Origin: JAENVU01 sp031422675
Lineage (GTDB): Bacteria; Actinomycetota; Acidimicrobiia; IMCC26256; JAENVU01
NCBI GenBank assembly: GCA_031422675.1
Contig: JANPMG010000056.1
Span: forward strand, 1 to 35,905
DNA length: 35,905 bases
Reading direction: 5' to 3'
The notes under the pieces are model-generated. The model saw nothing but the letters and a program-made list of their open reading frames with translations, was not told the origin of the DNA and ran no database searches. Positions 12,591-21,876 of the stretch are shown in pieces (positions within the stretch are counted from its first letter, which is position 1; each line of letters begins with the position of its first letter). A program made the translations under genes and the position numbers.

Positions 12591-13751
12591 ATGCCAACAC
12601 CGCTTCGCCGAGTCGCCGAGTTCTCGCGCACCGAGACCGCGGGCGGCGTGGCCCTCGTCGTCGCCACCCTCGCCGCCATCGTCTGGGCGAACCTCGCCGC
12701 TGACTCCTACCGTGATCTGTGGTCCTCGGCGCTGTCACTTCCGGGCCCCGACCACGCGCTCACACTGCGCGCGTGGGTGAACGAAGGACTCATGGCGGTC
12801 TTCTTCTTCGTGGTGGGGCTGGAGATCAAGCGCGAGATCGTCGCCGGCGACCTCCGAGAACTCCGCGCCGCGACCGTTCCGGTCGTCGCGGCAATCGGGG
12901 GGATGGTGGTGCCCGCGCTGATCTACGTGGCGGTGACCGCGGGAACGGATTTCGCGTCCGGCTGGGGAGTCCCGATGGCGACGGATATCGCGTTCGCGAT
13001 CGGGGTGCTGCACCTCGCCGGCCCACGGTTGCCGCGGGGGATCGGACTCACGCTGCTCACCCTCGCGATCGTCGACGATCTCGGCGCGATCGTGGTGATC
13101 GCACTCTTCTACTCGGGCGGCATCTCAGTGGGATGGCTCGCACTGGGCCTGGCCGGCGGGATGGCGATGGTGGCCCTGCGGCGGATGGTGCACCATCCGG
13201 CGTGGTACATCGTCCCCGCCGTCCTCGTCTGGGTGGCGTTGCAGCGGTCCGGGGTGCATGCGACCGTGGCGGGTGTGTTCGTGGGGTTCCTCACCCCGAT
13301 GCGCGCTCGCACCGGTGAGGAGGTCCTCGTCCCACTGGAACACCGTCTGAGTCCGTGGAGTGGGTTCGTCGTGGTGCCGCTGTTCGCCCTCGCGAACGCC
13401 GGCATCGTGCTCTCGGCGGACCGGTGGCGCTCGCTCACGACGAGCCGGCTCGCATTGGGTATCGCCCTGGGCCTGATCCTCGGCAAACTCGTGGGCATCG
13501 TGGGGGGAACGTGGGTGGCGACGCGCGCGGGCGGGCGCCTCCCGGACGGCGTCGGGTTGCGAGCGATGGTGGCCATCGGACTCCTCGGTGGGGTCGGCTT
13601 CACCGTCTCGTTGTTCGTGGCGGACCTGGCGTTCTCGGGTCCGACCCTCGGCACCGCGAAGCTCGCAATCCTGTGCACATCGATCGGGGCGGCCGTGGCC
13701 GCGGCCTTCCTACTCCGTACTATCCCGCCCGAATCGGACGGGGTTGCGTAA
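12591..13751 (+). CDS. nhaA: Na+/H+ antiporter NhaA
   Basis: A 386-residue NhaA-type antiporter, normal length, about 11-12 transmembrane segments. Diagnostic blocks are VFFFVVGLEIKREIVAGDL, GWGVPMATDIAFAIGVL, and the ion-binding Asp pair in AIVDDLGAIVVIALFYS, plus HATVAGVFVGFLTP and IGLLGGVGFTVSLFVADLAF. It exports Na+ (and Li+) in exchange for H+ at the cytoplasmic membrane. The start ATG 12591 has TGGAG 5-8 nt upstream. Confidence 0.96.
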   Translation: MPTPLRRVAEFSRTETAGGVALVVATLAAIVWANLAADSYRDLWSSALSLPGPDHALTLRAWVNEGLMAVFFFVVGLEIKREIVAGDLRELRAATVPVVAAIGGMVVPALIYVAVTAGTDFASGWGVPMATDIAFAIGVLHLAGPRLPRGIGLTLLTLAIVDDLGAIVVIALFYSGGISVGWLALGLAGGMAMVALRRMVHHPAWYIVPAVLVWVALQRSGVHATVAGVFVGFLTPMRARTGEEVLVPLEHRLSPWSGFVVVPLFALANAGIVLSADRWRSLTTSRLALGIALGLILGKLVGIVGGTWVATRAGGRLPDGVGLRAMVAIGLLGGVGFTVSLFVADLAFSGPTLGTAKLAILCTSIGAAVAAAFLLRTIPPESDGVA

Positions 13752-13785
13752 CGTCGCCGCCATCCTCGAGGTCAGAGCAAGCCAG

Positions 13786-15480
13786 ATGACTCACTCCCCC
13801 GAAATCGCCGATCGACCGGCGCGTCCCGACACGCTCGCGCCGCGCCTCGAAGCAGCCGCGGAACGAGGGGGCACTATCACCTTCGTGACCGGCGCCGCCG
13901 ACGGGCCGGGCTACACCACCGAGCCGGTCGAGTGGGCGCGGCTGCACGACGACGCGCGGGGCCAGGCGGCGGCGCTCCACGCACGCGGCATCGGCCCCGG
14001 CGCCACGGTGGCCCTGCTCGGTCCCACTTCCCGCGCGATGGTCACCGCGATCCAGGCAACTTGGCTCGCGGGCGCAACGCTCGCCATGCTGCCGTTGCCG
14101 ATGCGACTCGGCTCGATGGACGAGTTCGTCGAGTCCACCCGGCGCCGCATCGCGAATGCGGACGCCGCGATCGTGCTGATCGATCCAATGCTCGCCGATT
14201 TCGTTCCCGATGATCTGCCCACCACCACGTTCGCCGAGTTGGCAAACCGTGCATCGAACGCTGCATACACGATGCCCGAGGTCGACCGTGACGCGCTGGC
14301 CATCCTCCAGTTCACAAGCGGGAGTACGGCCGACCCGAAGGGGGTCATGCTTCCGCAGCGGTGCGTCACCGCCAACATCGATGCAATCGGTGCCGGCGCG
14401 GCCATGGACCTCGGCGGCGAACGGGTGGCCTCGTGGCTGCCGCTCTATCACGACATGGGCCTGATCGGGCTGCTCGGCGTGCCGATGACGAACGGACTCG
14501 ATCTCGTGCTCGCCGGTCCGCAGGACTTCCTCGCCGCGCCCGGCCGCTGGTTGGATTGGATGTCGAGCTTCGGTTGCACCGTCACTGGCGGCCCGAACTT
14601 CTCGTACGCGTTGGCGGCGCGCGCGCTCCGGCGCGGCGGCGATCTCGACCTTTCCCGATGGCGACTCGCATTGAACGGCGCCGAGCCGATCGATCCCGAT
14701 TCGGTCGAGTCCTTTCTGCGCGCCGGGGCGCCGTTCGGTCTCGATCCGAAGGTCGCCTTCTGCGTGTACGGAATGGCCGAAGCCACCCTCGCGATCAGCT
14801 TCCCCGAGCCCGGCACCGGGATGACCGTGGATGCCGTCGATCGCCGAGTCCTCGAGACCGATCACTACGCGGCCCCCGTCGATGCCGATCGAGACGGCGC
14901 GCGCCGTCTCCCGCGCCTCGGCCGGGTGCTGCGCGGCATCGAGCTCCGCGTGGTGGATCCGGACTCGGGTGCCGGACGCGCAGACCGTGAGGTGGGCGAG
15001 ATCGAACTCCGGGGGAACTCGATCACCCCGGGCTACTTCCGTAATCCGGAAGCGACCGCCGCCACCATGCGCGGCGGCTGGCTTCGCACCGGCGACCTCG
15101 GATATCTCGTCGACGGCGAGGTGGTGATCTGTGGCCGACGCAAGGACGTGATCATCGTCGGTGGCCGCAACGTGTTCCCGGAGGACATCGAACGCGCGGT
15201 GGCCAACGTCGACGGCGTACGCGCCGGCAACGTGATCGCGTTCGGAACCACCGGACGCCGTGGCCGGGAAGCGATCGTGGTCGTCGCCGAGACGCTCGCC
15301 GAGATCGGCACCGATCCGGTGCGCTCCGCGGTGGCCGAGCGGGTCACCGACGCCATCGGAATCCCCCCCACCGAGATCATCCTCGTCGCCGCGGGCACGC
15401 TACCCAAGACGTCGTCCGGAAAGTTGCAGCGGTCCCTCTGTCGGGACCGGTACCTGAGCGACATCCTCGAACCGGTCTGA
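13786..15480 (+). CDS. Fatty acyl-AMP ligase (FAAL/FadD type)
   Basis: A 564-residue ANL-superfamily adenylating enzyme. The ATP loop is LQFTSGSTADPKGVML. The A5-type region VASWLPLYHDMGLIG and GGPNFSYALAARAL are typical of FAALs, which make acyl-adenylates for transfer to an acyl carrier protein. Other motifs are YGMAEATLAISFP, LRTGDLGYLVDGEVVICGR, KDVIIVGGRN and the C-terminal catalytic lysine in LPKTSSGKLQR. ATG 13786 is used, since the longer frame runs into nhaA. No PKS, NRPS or ACP gene is adjacent, so the product served is unknown. Confidence 0.9.
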   Translation: MTHSPEIADRPARPDTLAPRLEAAAERGGTITFVTGAADGPGYTTEPVEWARLHDDARGQAAALHARGIGPGATVALLGPTSRAMVTAIQATWLAGATLAMLPLPMRLGSMDEFVESTRRRIANADAAIVLIDPMLADFVPDDLPTTTFAELANRASNAAYTMPEVDRDALAILQFTSGSTADPKGVMLPQRCVTANIDAIGAGAAMDLGGERVASWLPLYHDMGLIGLLGVPMTNGLDLVLAGPQDFLAAPGRWLDWMSSFGCTVTGGPNFSYALAARALRRGGDLDLSRWRLALNGAEPIDPDSVESFLRAGAPFGLDPKVAFCVYGMAEATLAISFPEPGTGMTVDAVDRRVLETDHYAAPVDADRDGARRLPRLGRVLRGIELRVVDPDSGAGRADREVGEIELRGNSITPGYFRNPEATAATMRGGWLRTGDLGYLVDGEVVICGRRKDVIIVGGRNVFPEDIERAVANVDGVRAGNVIAFGTTGRRGREAIVVVAETLAEIGTDPVRSAVAERVTDAIGIPPTEIILVAAGTLPKTSSGKLQRSLCRDRYLSDILEPV

Positions 15481-15506
15481 CCCGCTCCCGATCAGCTCAG
15501 GCCCGA

Positions 15507-16226
15507 TCAGATCATCGGCCACGGGACGGAATGGTATCCCTCGTCCGGCTGGGGGAGGCGCGGGTCCGCGAGGAGTTCGTCCACCCGGTCGATCAGCGCG
15601 TCCACTTCCATGGGGTACAGCAGCGCGCCGAACTCGGTGCGGAGGGCGCCTCCGAGATCGGCGCGCACGCGGATCACGTCGGCGAGGAGATCGTCAGGGA
15701 TCGTCTCGCCGGCGAAGTCCCAGATCACAGTGCGCAGCTTCGGCGCGACGTGGAACGTCAGACCGTGATCGATGCCGTAGATCCGGTCCGTCGCGCGCTC
15801 CTGCAGGCAATGTCCGCCCTTGCGATCCGCGTTGTTGGCGAGCACGTCGAAGATGGCGAAGCGGAGGAACGCGTCGACGTGATCCGCCAGCAACGTGAAG
15901 TAGTGCTCCTCGGGATCGTGGTCGACGAATCGCTGGACCGAACCGATGCCGTACGGACCATCGCGCAGGATCGTGCGCGGCACGAGTCCCCACCTGAGGG
16001 CTTCGCTCAACACGAACGCGGCCGTCTCCCGGCGACACAGCGATCCCTCCGGGAAATCCCACAGCGGGCGCTCGCCGCGCTGCGGCTTGTACACCGCGAG
16101 CGTCTCCCGGCCGTCGCCCGCCACCGTGACGAGCAGCGCGGCGTTCGACGACCACGCCACGCGGCCGACCACGTCGATGACGCCGGCGTCGAGGATCGCG
16201 TCCGGCGTGGGGGGGGTCAGTTCCAC
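15507..16226 (-). CDS. SCO1664-family PI3/PI4-kinase-like protein
   Basis: A 239-residue protein of the SCO1664 family (TIGR03843-type). Diagnostic segments are VYKPQRGERPLWDFP, RETAAFVLSEALRWGLVP, FDVLANNADRKGGHCL and GIDHGLTFHVAPKLRTVIWDFAGE. The NNADRKGGH and GIDHGL blocks look like the catalytic and metal loops of the PI3K-like/HipA kinase fold. GTG 16226 overlaps the DUF3090 stop by 10 nt and gives the family N-terminus. In many actinobacteria this gene travels with DUF3090 and the MSMEG_4193-type phosphatase near mycothiol gene mshC; mshC is not in view. Biochemical function unknown. Confidence 0.88.
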   Translation of the reverse strand: MELTPPTPDAILDAGVIDVVGRVAWSSNAALLVTVAGDGRETLAVYKPQRGERPLWDFPEGSLCRRETAAFVLSEALRWGLVPRTILRDGPYGIGSVQRFVDHDPEEHYFTLLADHVDAFLRFAIFDVLANNADRKGGHCLQERATDRIYGIDHGLTFHVAPKLRTVIWDFAGETIPDDLLADVIRVRADLGGALRTEFGALLYPMEVDALIDRVDELLADPRLPQPDEGYHSVPWPMI

Positions 16227-16732
16227 CGGGGGCAGATGTGTCCGGCGGGGTCCATGGGGAACTCGCACAGCGGGCACGGGGGCCGCCCGCCCGCCACCGC
16301 GTCGATCCCGCGTGCTGCCATCGCCCGGACCTGGGCGCGGGTGGCGAAGATGCGAGCGATGTAGCCGTCCTCGTCTCCGTCCTCGTCGTCGTCTTCGGCG
16401 TGCTCACGAAGTTCGATCAACACCAGACCCCGATCCGGCTCGAAGCCGAGGCCGATCATGCGGGCGCGGAACAACGGCACCGCGGGTTCTGAGACCTGTG
16501 CTGCACTCGGATGCAACGCGGCGCTCTCGCCCGGTGGCTCCGGATGGTCCTGCGCGATGCCGTCGAGAAATGCGACGGCTTCTTCCGCCAGCAGCGCCAC
16601 CTGCTCCTTCTCCACCAGCACCGTGAGCCGGGTGCCGAGCTTGTCGGCCTGGATGTAGAAGACGCGCTGGCCGGGCTCCCCGATCGCACCGGCACCGAGC
16701 GAATCGACGCCGTCGAGTTCGACGATGCTCAC
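16217..16732 (-). CDS. DUF3090 family protein
   Basis: A 171-residue DUF3090 protein (TIGR03847-type). Family markers are GEPGQRVFYIQADKLGTRLTV, VEKEQVALLAEEAVAFLD, a middle FRARMIGLGFEPDRGLVLIEL, and the C-terminal zinc-ribbon-like GGRPPCPLCEFPMDPAGHICPRWN with two CxxC/CxxxxxxxxxC-type Cys pairs. GTG 16732 overlaps the upstream phosphatase stop by 4 nt (GTGA). A run of Asp/Glu near residue 125 is a local insertion. Function unknown; strongly linked to its two neighbours. Confidence 0.92.
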   Translation of the reverse strand: MSIVELDGVDSLGAGAIGEPGQRVFYIQADKLGTRLTVLVEKEQVALLAEEAVAFLDGIAQDHPEPPGESAALHPSAAQVSEPAVPLFRARMIGLGFEPDRGLVLIELREHAEDDDEDGDEDGYIARIFATRAQVRAMAARGIDAVAGGRPPCPLCEFPMDPAGHICPRWN

Positions 16733-17460
16733 GCGGGCGCGCCTTCCCGTTCGGGCGCGGTGTCCGGTGCGGTATCGGTTCCGCGCCCGGCTTCGGCGCT
16801 CTCCGTCCCGGCATCACCCAGTGGTGGATCGGGTGCCGGCGGTGGGATCAGATCTGCGAGCGAGCCGGTGTCGTTGCACTTCATCAACATCGCGCCGTGC
16901 GGTCCGAGCGCGAACACGGTGATCGACGCGGGCGACACGTTGATGCGCTGGAAGAGATCCAGGTGCACGCCGGTGAAGTGTGCAATGGCCGCCTTGATCG
17001 GGTCCGCGTGCGAGACGACCGCCACCATCTCGCCGACGTGACGTTCGACGACGGTTTCGAGCGCACTCACCATTCGCGTCTGCATCTCGGCGATGGATTC
17101 GCCGTTGGGAAACCGCGCGCGCGACGGCGCGCGCTGCACCGTCTTCCAGAGATCGGTCTTCGCCAACTCCTCGATCAGACCGCCGGTCCAATCGCCGTAC
17201 TCGGCCTCGATCACACCGTCGAGCACGGTGACGGGGACCTCGTGGTGCGCAGCGATGTGCGCGGCGGTCTGTTGCGTGCGCTCGATCGGGCTCGCGTAGA
17301 TCGCCGCGAGCGGAAGCTCGGCGAGACGCGTTCCCGCGTGGCGTGCCTGCTCGTTTCCGAGCGCGGACAGGTCGATTCCCGGTTTGCGGCCGGAGAGCTT
17401 CGGTCCGGTCTCGGCCGTCACGGCGTGACGAACGAGGATGAGCGTGGTCGGCTGAGTCAC
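16729..17460 (-). CDS. MSMEG_4193-family histidine phosphatase
   Basis: A 243-residue protein. Residues 1-200 are a phosphoglycerate-mutase-like histidine phosphatase: ILVRHAVTAETG carries the catalytic RHG-like motif (here RHA), followed by LAAIYASPIERTQQTA, the acidic EAEYGDWTGGLIEEL and the second histidine in VVSHADPIKAAI. The last 45 residues are Pro/Ala/Glu-rich and probably disordered. The product family is TIGR03848-type. GTG 17460 heads a tight three-gene operon with DUF3090 and the SCO1664-family gene. Confidence 0.9.
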   Translation of the reverse strand: MTQPTTLILVRHAVTAETGPKLSGRKPGIDLSALGNEQARHAGTRLAELPLAAIYASPIERTQQTAAHIAAHHEVPVTVLDGVIEAEYGDWTGGLIEELAKTDLWKTVQRAPSRARFPNGESIAEMQTRMVSALETVVERHVGEMVAVVSHADPIKAAIAHFTGVHLDLFQRINVSPASITVFALGPHGAMLMKCNDTGSLADLIPPPAPDPPLGDAGTESAEAGRGTDTAPDTAPEREGAPA

Positions 17461-17539
17461 GGTGGTGATCGTACCGGCGCGCTCGCGGAGCTGTTCGGCC
17501 GGGTCCTCGCATTCCGCCGACCCCGGACGATCGCGGCGG

Positions 17540-17545
17540 TACATT
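17540..17545 (+). promoter_or_regulatory. -10 box of the DUF3151 gene (leaderless)
   Basis: TACATT at 17540-17545 with 6 nt to ATG 17552. Confidence 0.45.
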
Positions 17546-17551
17546 GCGGCG

Positions 17552-17998
17552 ATGAGTGACCAACCGATCGGATTGCATCGAGGCGGACCACCGGAGACGG
17601 TGCTGCCACCCGACCCGGCGGAGGTGCTCGCGGCACTCGCGGCCGCGGCCGACGAAGCGGACCTCGATGCGCGTCGGGTTCGGCTGCGAGCGATGGCGGC
17701 CGCTCGCCCGGCGTGCGTGAGTGCATGGGCGGCGCTCGGTGAGTGCGCCCGAGACGACATCGAGGCGTACGCCTACTTCCGAGTCGGCTACCACCGCGGT
17801 CTCGACCAACTCCGCCAGTCCGGGTGGCGCGGTTCGGGCTACGTACGCGGCTCGCATCCGGAGAACGTCGGTTTCCTGCGCGCGCTGGACGGCCTGCGCC
17901 GCGCCGCCGAGGCGATTCATGAAACCGAGGAAGCCCGGCGGTGTGCGGAATTCCTTTTGCAGCTCGACCCTTCGGGGTTTTCGTACCCTCAGGGCTAA
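17552..17998 (+). CDS. DUF3151 family protein
   Basis: A 148-residue protein matching DUF3151 of actinobacteria: GGPPETVLPPDPAEVLAALAAA near the start, then AWAALGECARDDIEAYAYFRVGYHRGLDQLRQSGWRGSGYV and GFLRALDGLRRAAEAIHETEEARRC. It is all-helical and TPR-like. Function is not established. ATG 17552 is supported by the -10 box 6 nt upstream. gmd follows after 35 nt on the same strand and may share its transcript. Confidence 0.87.
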   Translation: MSDQPIGLHRGGPPETVLPPDPAEVLAALAAAADEADLDARRVRLRAMAAARPACVSAWAALGECARDDIEAYAYFRVGYHRGLDQLRQSGWRGSGYVRGSHPENVGFLRALDGLRRAAEAIHETEEARRCAEFLLQLDPSGFSYPQG

Positions 17999-18033
17999 TC
18001 TCAACGCCGATCCCACGCAGGCGAGAGGAACGC

Positions 18034-19029
<996 letters not shown>

Positions 19030-19127
19030 TCCACTTTTCCGCTCGTGCGACTACGTCGCAGGCCGCTCAGGCCCCGGATCGGCCGACCGCGCGGACATGC
19101 ACAGAGGGTTGCCGGCCTCACCTTTGG

Positions 19128-20093
19128 TCACCTGAGCGTCATGAGTCGTTCGAGTGCGTGCTCGGCGTCGGCGACGATGGTGCGGACGAGATCGCCGGCG
19201 GGGACCAACTCGTGGATCGCGCCCACACCTTGGCCGGCCGGGTAACACTCCCGATCCGGGTCCACACCTTGGGTGTTCTCGTCGGCGCCGAGGTGCATCC
19301 ATCCGCCCTTCACGGACTTCATGAGCATCTCGGGGAACGGCACCAGCTCTTCGGGGTGCGCTTCGAAGTGACGGGTGGTCTCGTTGGCCACCGCGCGGAG
19401 CGTCTTGCCGGTGAACGCCCGTGAGATCGACGTGCCGTCCTCACCCGTGCGCAACAACGCGTCCTTGTAGCCCGGCGCCGAGCGCGCTTCGGGGGTGGCG
19501 ATGAACCGGGTGCCGATCCACACTCCGTCGGCCCCGAGCGCGAGCGCGGCGGCAAGGCCGCGGCCGTCGAAGATCCCACCTGCGGCAACCACCGGGACGC
19601 GATCACCGACCGCATCCACCACCTGCGGAACGAGCGGGAAGGTGGCGACCTGTCCGGTGTGCCCCCCGGCTTCGGTTCCCTGCGCGACGACGATGTCACA
19701 GCCGGCTTCCACCGCCGCCACCGCGTGGCGGACCTTGCCGCACATCGAGAGCACCAGCACGTTGTGGTCATGACACAACGTGATGACGTCACGCGGCACA
19801 CCGAGCCCGGCGGCAAAGACGGACGCGCCCTCGCGGATCAACGCCTCGACGTCGGTCATCAACCGGTCGGGCATCGCCGTGAGCAGATCCACGCCGAGCG
19901 GCTTGTCGGTCAAGGCTTTCGCGGCGCGAATCTGATCGACCATCTCGTCGCTGCTCATCGTGGACGCGCCGAAGCACCCGAAGCCACCGGCCTGGGACAC
20001 CGCGGCGACCAGCGGGGCGTAGGAAACTCCACCCATGCCCGCGAGCATCACCGGATGCTCGATGCCCAACACGTCGGTCAGTCGCGTCTTCAC
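19128..20093 (-). CDS. NAD(P)H-dependent flavin oxidoreductase, nitronate monooxygenase-like
   Basis: A 321-residue FMN TIM barrel of the 2-nitropropane dioxygenase/NMO family. Motifs are IEHPVMLAGMGGVSYAPLVAAVSQAGGFGCFG, IVVAQGTEAGGHTG (catalytic His region), VPVVAAGGIFDGRGLAAALALGADGVWIGTRF and a C-terminal block with AGQGVGAIHELVPAGDLV. It oxidises alkyl nitronates in characterised relatives; the physiological substrate here is unknown. GTG 20093 is chosen for its AGGAGAAG ribosome site and the family N-terminus (VKTRLTDVLGIEHP). Confidence 0.9.
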   Translation of the reverse strand: MKTRLTDVLGIEHPVMLAGMGGVSYAPLVAAVSQAGGFGCFGASTMSSDEMVDQIRAAKALTDKPLGVDLLTAMPDRLMTDVEALIREGASVFAAGLGVPRDVITLCHDHNVLVLSMCGKVRHAVAAVEAGCDIVVAQGTEAGGHTGQVATFPLVPQVVDAVGDRVPVVAAGGIFDGRGLAAALALGADGVWIGTRFIATPEARSAPGYKDALLRTGEDGTSISRAFTGKTLRAVANETTRHFEAHPEELVPFPEMLMKSVKGGWMHLGADENTQGVDPDRECYPAGQGVGAIHELVPAGDLVRTIVADAEHALERLMTLR

Positions 20094-20145
20094 TGCCTGG
20101 CTTCTCCTGGGCTCGGGGACGGCGAGGCTAACGACGACCGCCAAC

Positions 20146-20248
20146 TAACGTCCAAGCCGTGAGTGAGCCGTTGCCAACCCGAGAACCGCCGACCATCTCG
20201 GCGAACGGGGCCCGAGCGGCCCGGCCCGCAGGGCCAAGAACGGAATGA
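20146..20248 (+). promoter_or_regulatory. purE leader with possible leaderless 29-codon upstream ORF
   Basis: TAACGT (20146-20151) lies 7 nt before GTG 20159, the leaderless spacing used elsewhere here. That GTG opens a frame of 29 codons ending at TGA 20246-20248, just before purE. The 14-mer CGTGAGTGAGCCGT occurs at 20158-20171 and again at 20250-20263, overlapping the purE start. The encoded peptide has no recognisable family. Confidence 0.3.
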
Positions 20249-20261
20249 ACGTGAGTGAGCC

Positions 20262-20753
20262 GTGAACAGCAGTCCGGTCGTCGGTGTGATCATGGGGAGC
20301 GACAGCGACCTGCCCGTCATGCAGGCGGCCGCCGACGTGCTGCGCGATTTCGGCGTGGAGCACGAGGTACGGATCGTCTCCGCGCATCGCACGCCCGATG
20401 CGATGGTGAGCTACGCGCGCGCGGCCGTCGGGCGCGGGCTGAAGGTGATCATCGCGGGCGCCGGCGGTGCCGCCCACCTACCGGGGATGACCGCTTCGAT
20501 GACCACGCTGCCGGTCATCGGGGTGCCGGTCCCGCTCGCGCACCTCGACGGCCTCGACTCGATGCTCTCGATCGTGCAGATGCCGAAGGGCATCCCGGTG
20601 GCGACCGTCGCGATCGGCAACGCCACCAACGCCGGCCTGCTCGCGGTCCGGATCCTCGGGACTACCGACGCCGCCCTGGCCACCCGCTTGGCGGAGTACC
20701 AGGCCGACCTCGCGCAGTCGGTCACGGAGAAGGACGCGAAGCTCCAGCCCTGA
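20262..20753 (+). CDS. purE: N5-carboxyaminoimidazole ribonucleotide mutase PurE
   Basis: A 163-residue PurE of class I, catalysing N5-CAIR to CAIR in de novo purine synthesis. Signature blocks are VGVIMGSDSDLPVMQAAADVL, VRIVSAHRTPDAM, VIIAGAGGAAHLPGMTAS, PVIGVPVPLAHLDGLDSMLSIVQMP and TVAIGNATNAGLLAVRIL. GTG 20262 gives the standard N-terminus. The usual partner purK is not in this window. Confidence 0.95.
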   Translation: MNSSPVVGVIMGSDSDLPVMQAAADVLRDFGVEHEVRIVSAHRTPDAMVSYARAAVGRGLKVIIAGAGGAAHLPGMTASMTTLPVIGVPVPLAHLDGLDSMLSIVQMPKGIPVATVAIGNATNAGLLAVRILGTTDAALATRLAEYQADLAQSVTEKDAKLQP

Positions 20754-20800
20754 CCGGGCGGTCGTACGAGCGGGCCGCCGACAGGTTCACGGGATTCTCC

Positions 20801-20831
20801 TTGACCTGAAGTTCGGTTCAACTCCTACCGT
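20801..20831 (+). promoter_or_regulatory. Promoter of the DUF6687 gene (leaderless)
   Basis: TTGACC (20801-20806), a 19-nt spacer and TACCGT (20826-20831), with 6 nt to ATG 20838. Confidence 0.55.
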
Positions 20832-20837
20832 GCGGGC

Positions 20838-21785
20838 ATGGAATACCGCTCGTACGCCGACCTGACCGACACACCGCACGTAGTCGTCGACGGATCTGCC
20901 CAAACCGGGACGGTCCTCACGTTGTCGCATTGGCCGGGCGCGGCGACACCCGACGTGCTGCGCGCCGACCTTTCGGCCGAGATCGCGTTCAACTACCTGG
21001 ACCATCCGGAGCTGCACGTGGACGCTCCGTCCGTGACGAACAACCACTTCGATCAGGACGGGCTCGTGGCCGTGTTCGCCCTGACCGAACCCGAGACCGC
21101 GCAGGCGCGGCGAGACCGGCTGGTGGACATTGCGCGGGCCGGCGACTTCAGCCGGTTCCACCACCGAGACGCGGCGCGGGCGGCGATTGCGAGTGCCAAC
21201 CTCGGTGCCGCCGCCACCGGCGATCCGTACGACGCCGTCCTCCCCCAGCTGGTGGCGCTCGCCGACGACGTGACGGCGTTCGAGGAGCACTGGGCCACCG
21301 AGGACGAGCACATCACGGCGACCGAACTGGCGATCGCAGCCGGTGACATCTCGATCGTCGAGAACACCGAGTTGGATCTCGTGATCGTCACGGTCCCAGC
21401 GGCGTGGACAGCGCGGACCGTGCACCGGTTCAGCACGACCGATGCGGAGGCGGCGCACCCGTTCGCAATCCACAACGCGACCGATCGGTTGGTGATCCTC
21501 ACCGTCGGCGCGGGTCCTCCGGTTCTGCGGTACCGGTACGAGACCTGGGTGCAGTACGTGACGCGGCGGCCACGCCCACGCGTCGATCTGACCGACCTTG
21601 CCACCACGCTGACCGCCAACGATGTCGGCGCCGAACGTTGGACCTTCGACGGGGTCCACGGGCTGAGCCCCGCCCTCCATCTCGTCGGCGCGGAGACCAC
21701 GGCGATCACGGATGCCGACTTCGTGGCATCGGTCAGCGAGGAGCTCCGTGCGGCGGCCGAGACGTGGAGCCCGTACCCGGACTGA
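20838..21785 (+). CDS. DUF6687 family protein
   Basis: A 315-residue protein that I assign to DUF6687 from its N-terminus: YADLTDTPHVVVDGSAQTGTVLTLSHWPG, then SAEIAFNYLDHPEL and NHFDQDGLVAVFAL. The rest is soluble, with no membrane segment or signal peptide. Conserved Asp/His residues (HWPG, NHFDQDG, HHRD) hint at a metal-dependent enzyme, but the activity is unknown to me. ATG 20838 sits 6 nt after a -10 box. Confidence 0.78.
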   Translation: MEYRSYADLTDTPHVVVDGSAQTGTVLTLSHWPGAATPDVLRADLSAEIAFNYLDHPELHVDAPSVTNNHFDQDGLVAVFALTEPETAQARRDRLVDIARAGDFSRFHHRDAARAAIASANLGAAATGDPYDAVLPQLVALADDVTAFEEHWATEDEHITATELAIAAGDISIVENTELDLVIVTVPAAWTARTVHRFSTTDAEAAHPFAIHNATDRLVILTVGAGPPVLRYRYETWVQYVTRRPRPRVDLTDLATTLTANDVGAERWTFDGVHGLSPALHLVGAETTAITDADFVASVSEELRAAAETWSPYPD

Positions 21786-21825
21786 ACGCCGTTTCCACCC
21801 TCGCACGACGAACTCACGTAAGAAA

Positions 21826-21850
21826 CGCAACCCAGGGGTTGCGCTTTTGG
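21826..21850. terminator. Bidirectional terminator
   Basis: The stem CGCAACC (21826-21832) / GGTTGCG (21837-21843) with loop CAGG is followed by CTTTTGG on the plus strand and by GTTTCTT on the minus strand. It sits between the convergent DUF6687 and ABC-permease genes. Confidence 0.7.
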
Positions 21851-21876
21851 TGCGAGTTGGTGCGGGTGGGTGGGAG

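Noticed and set aside
13588..13785. Longer start for the FAAL gene.
   Set aside because: It would overlap nhaA in another frame without family similarity.
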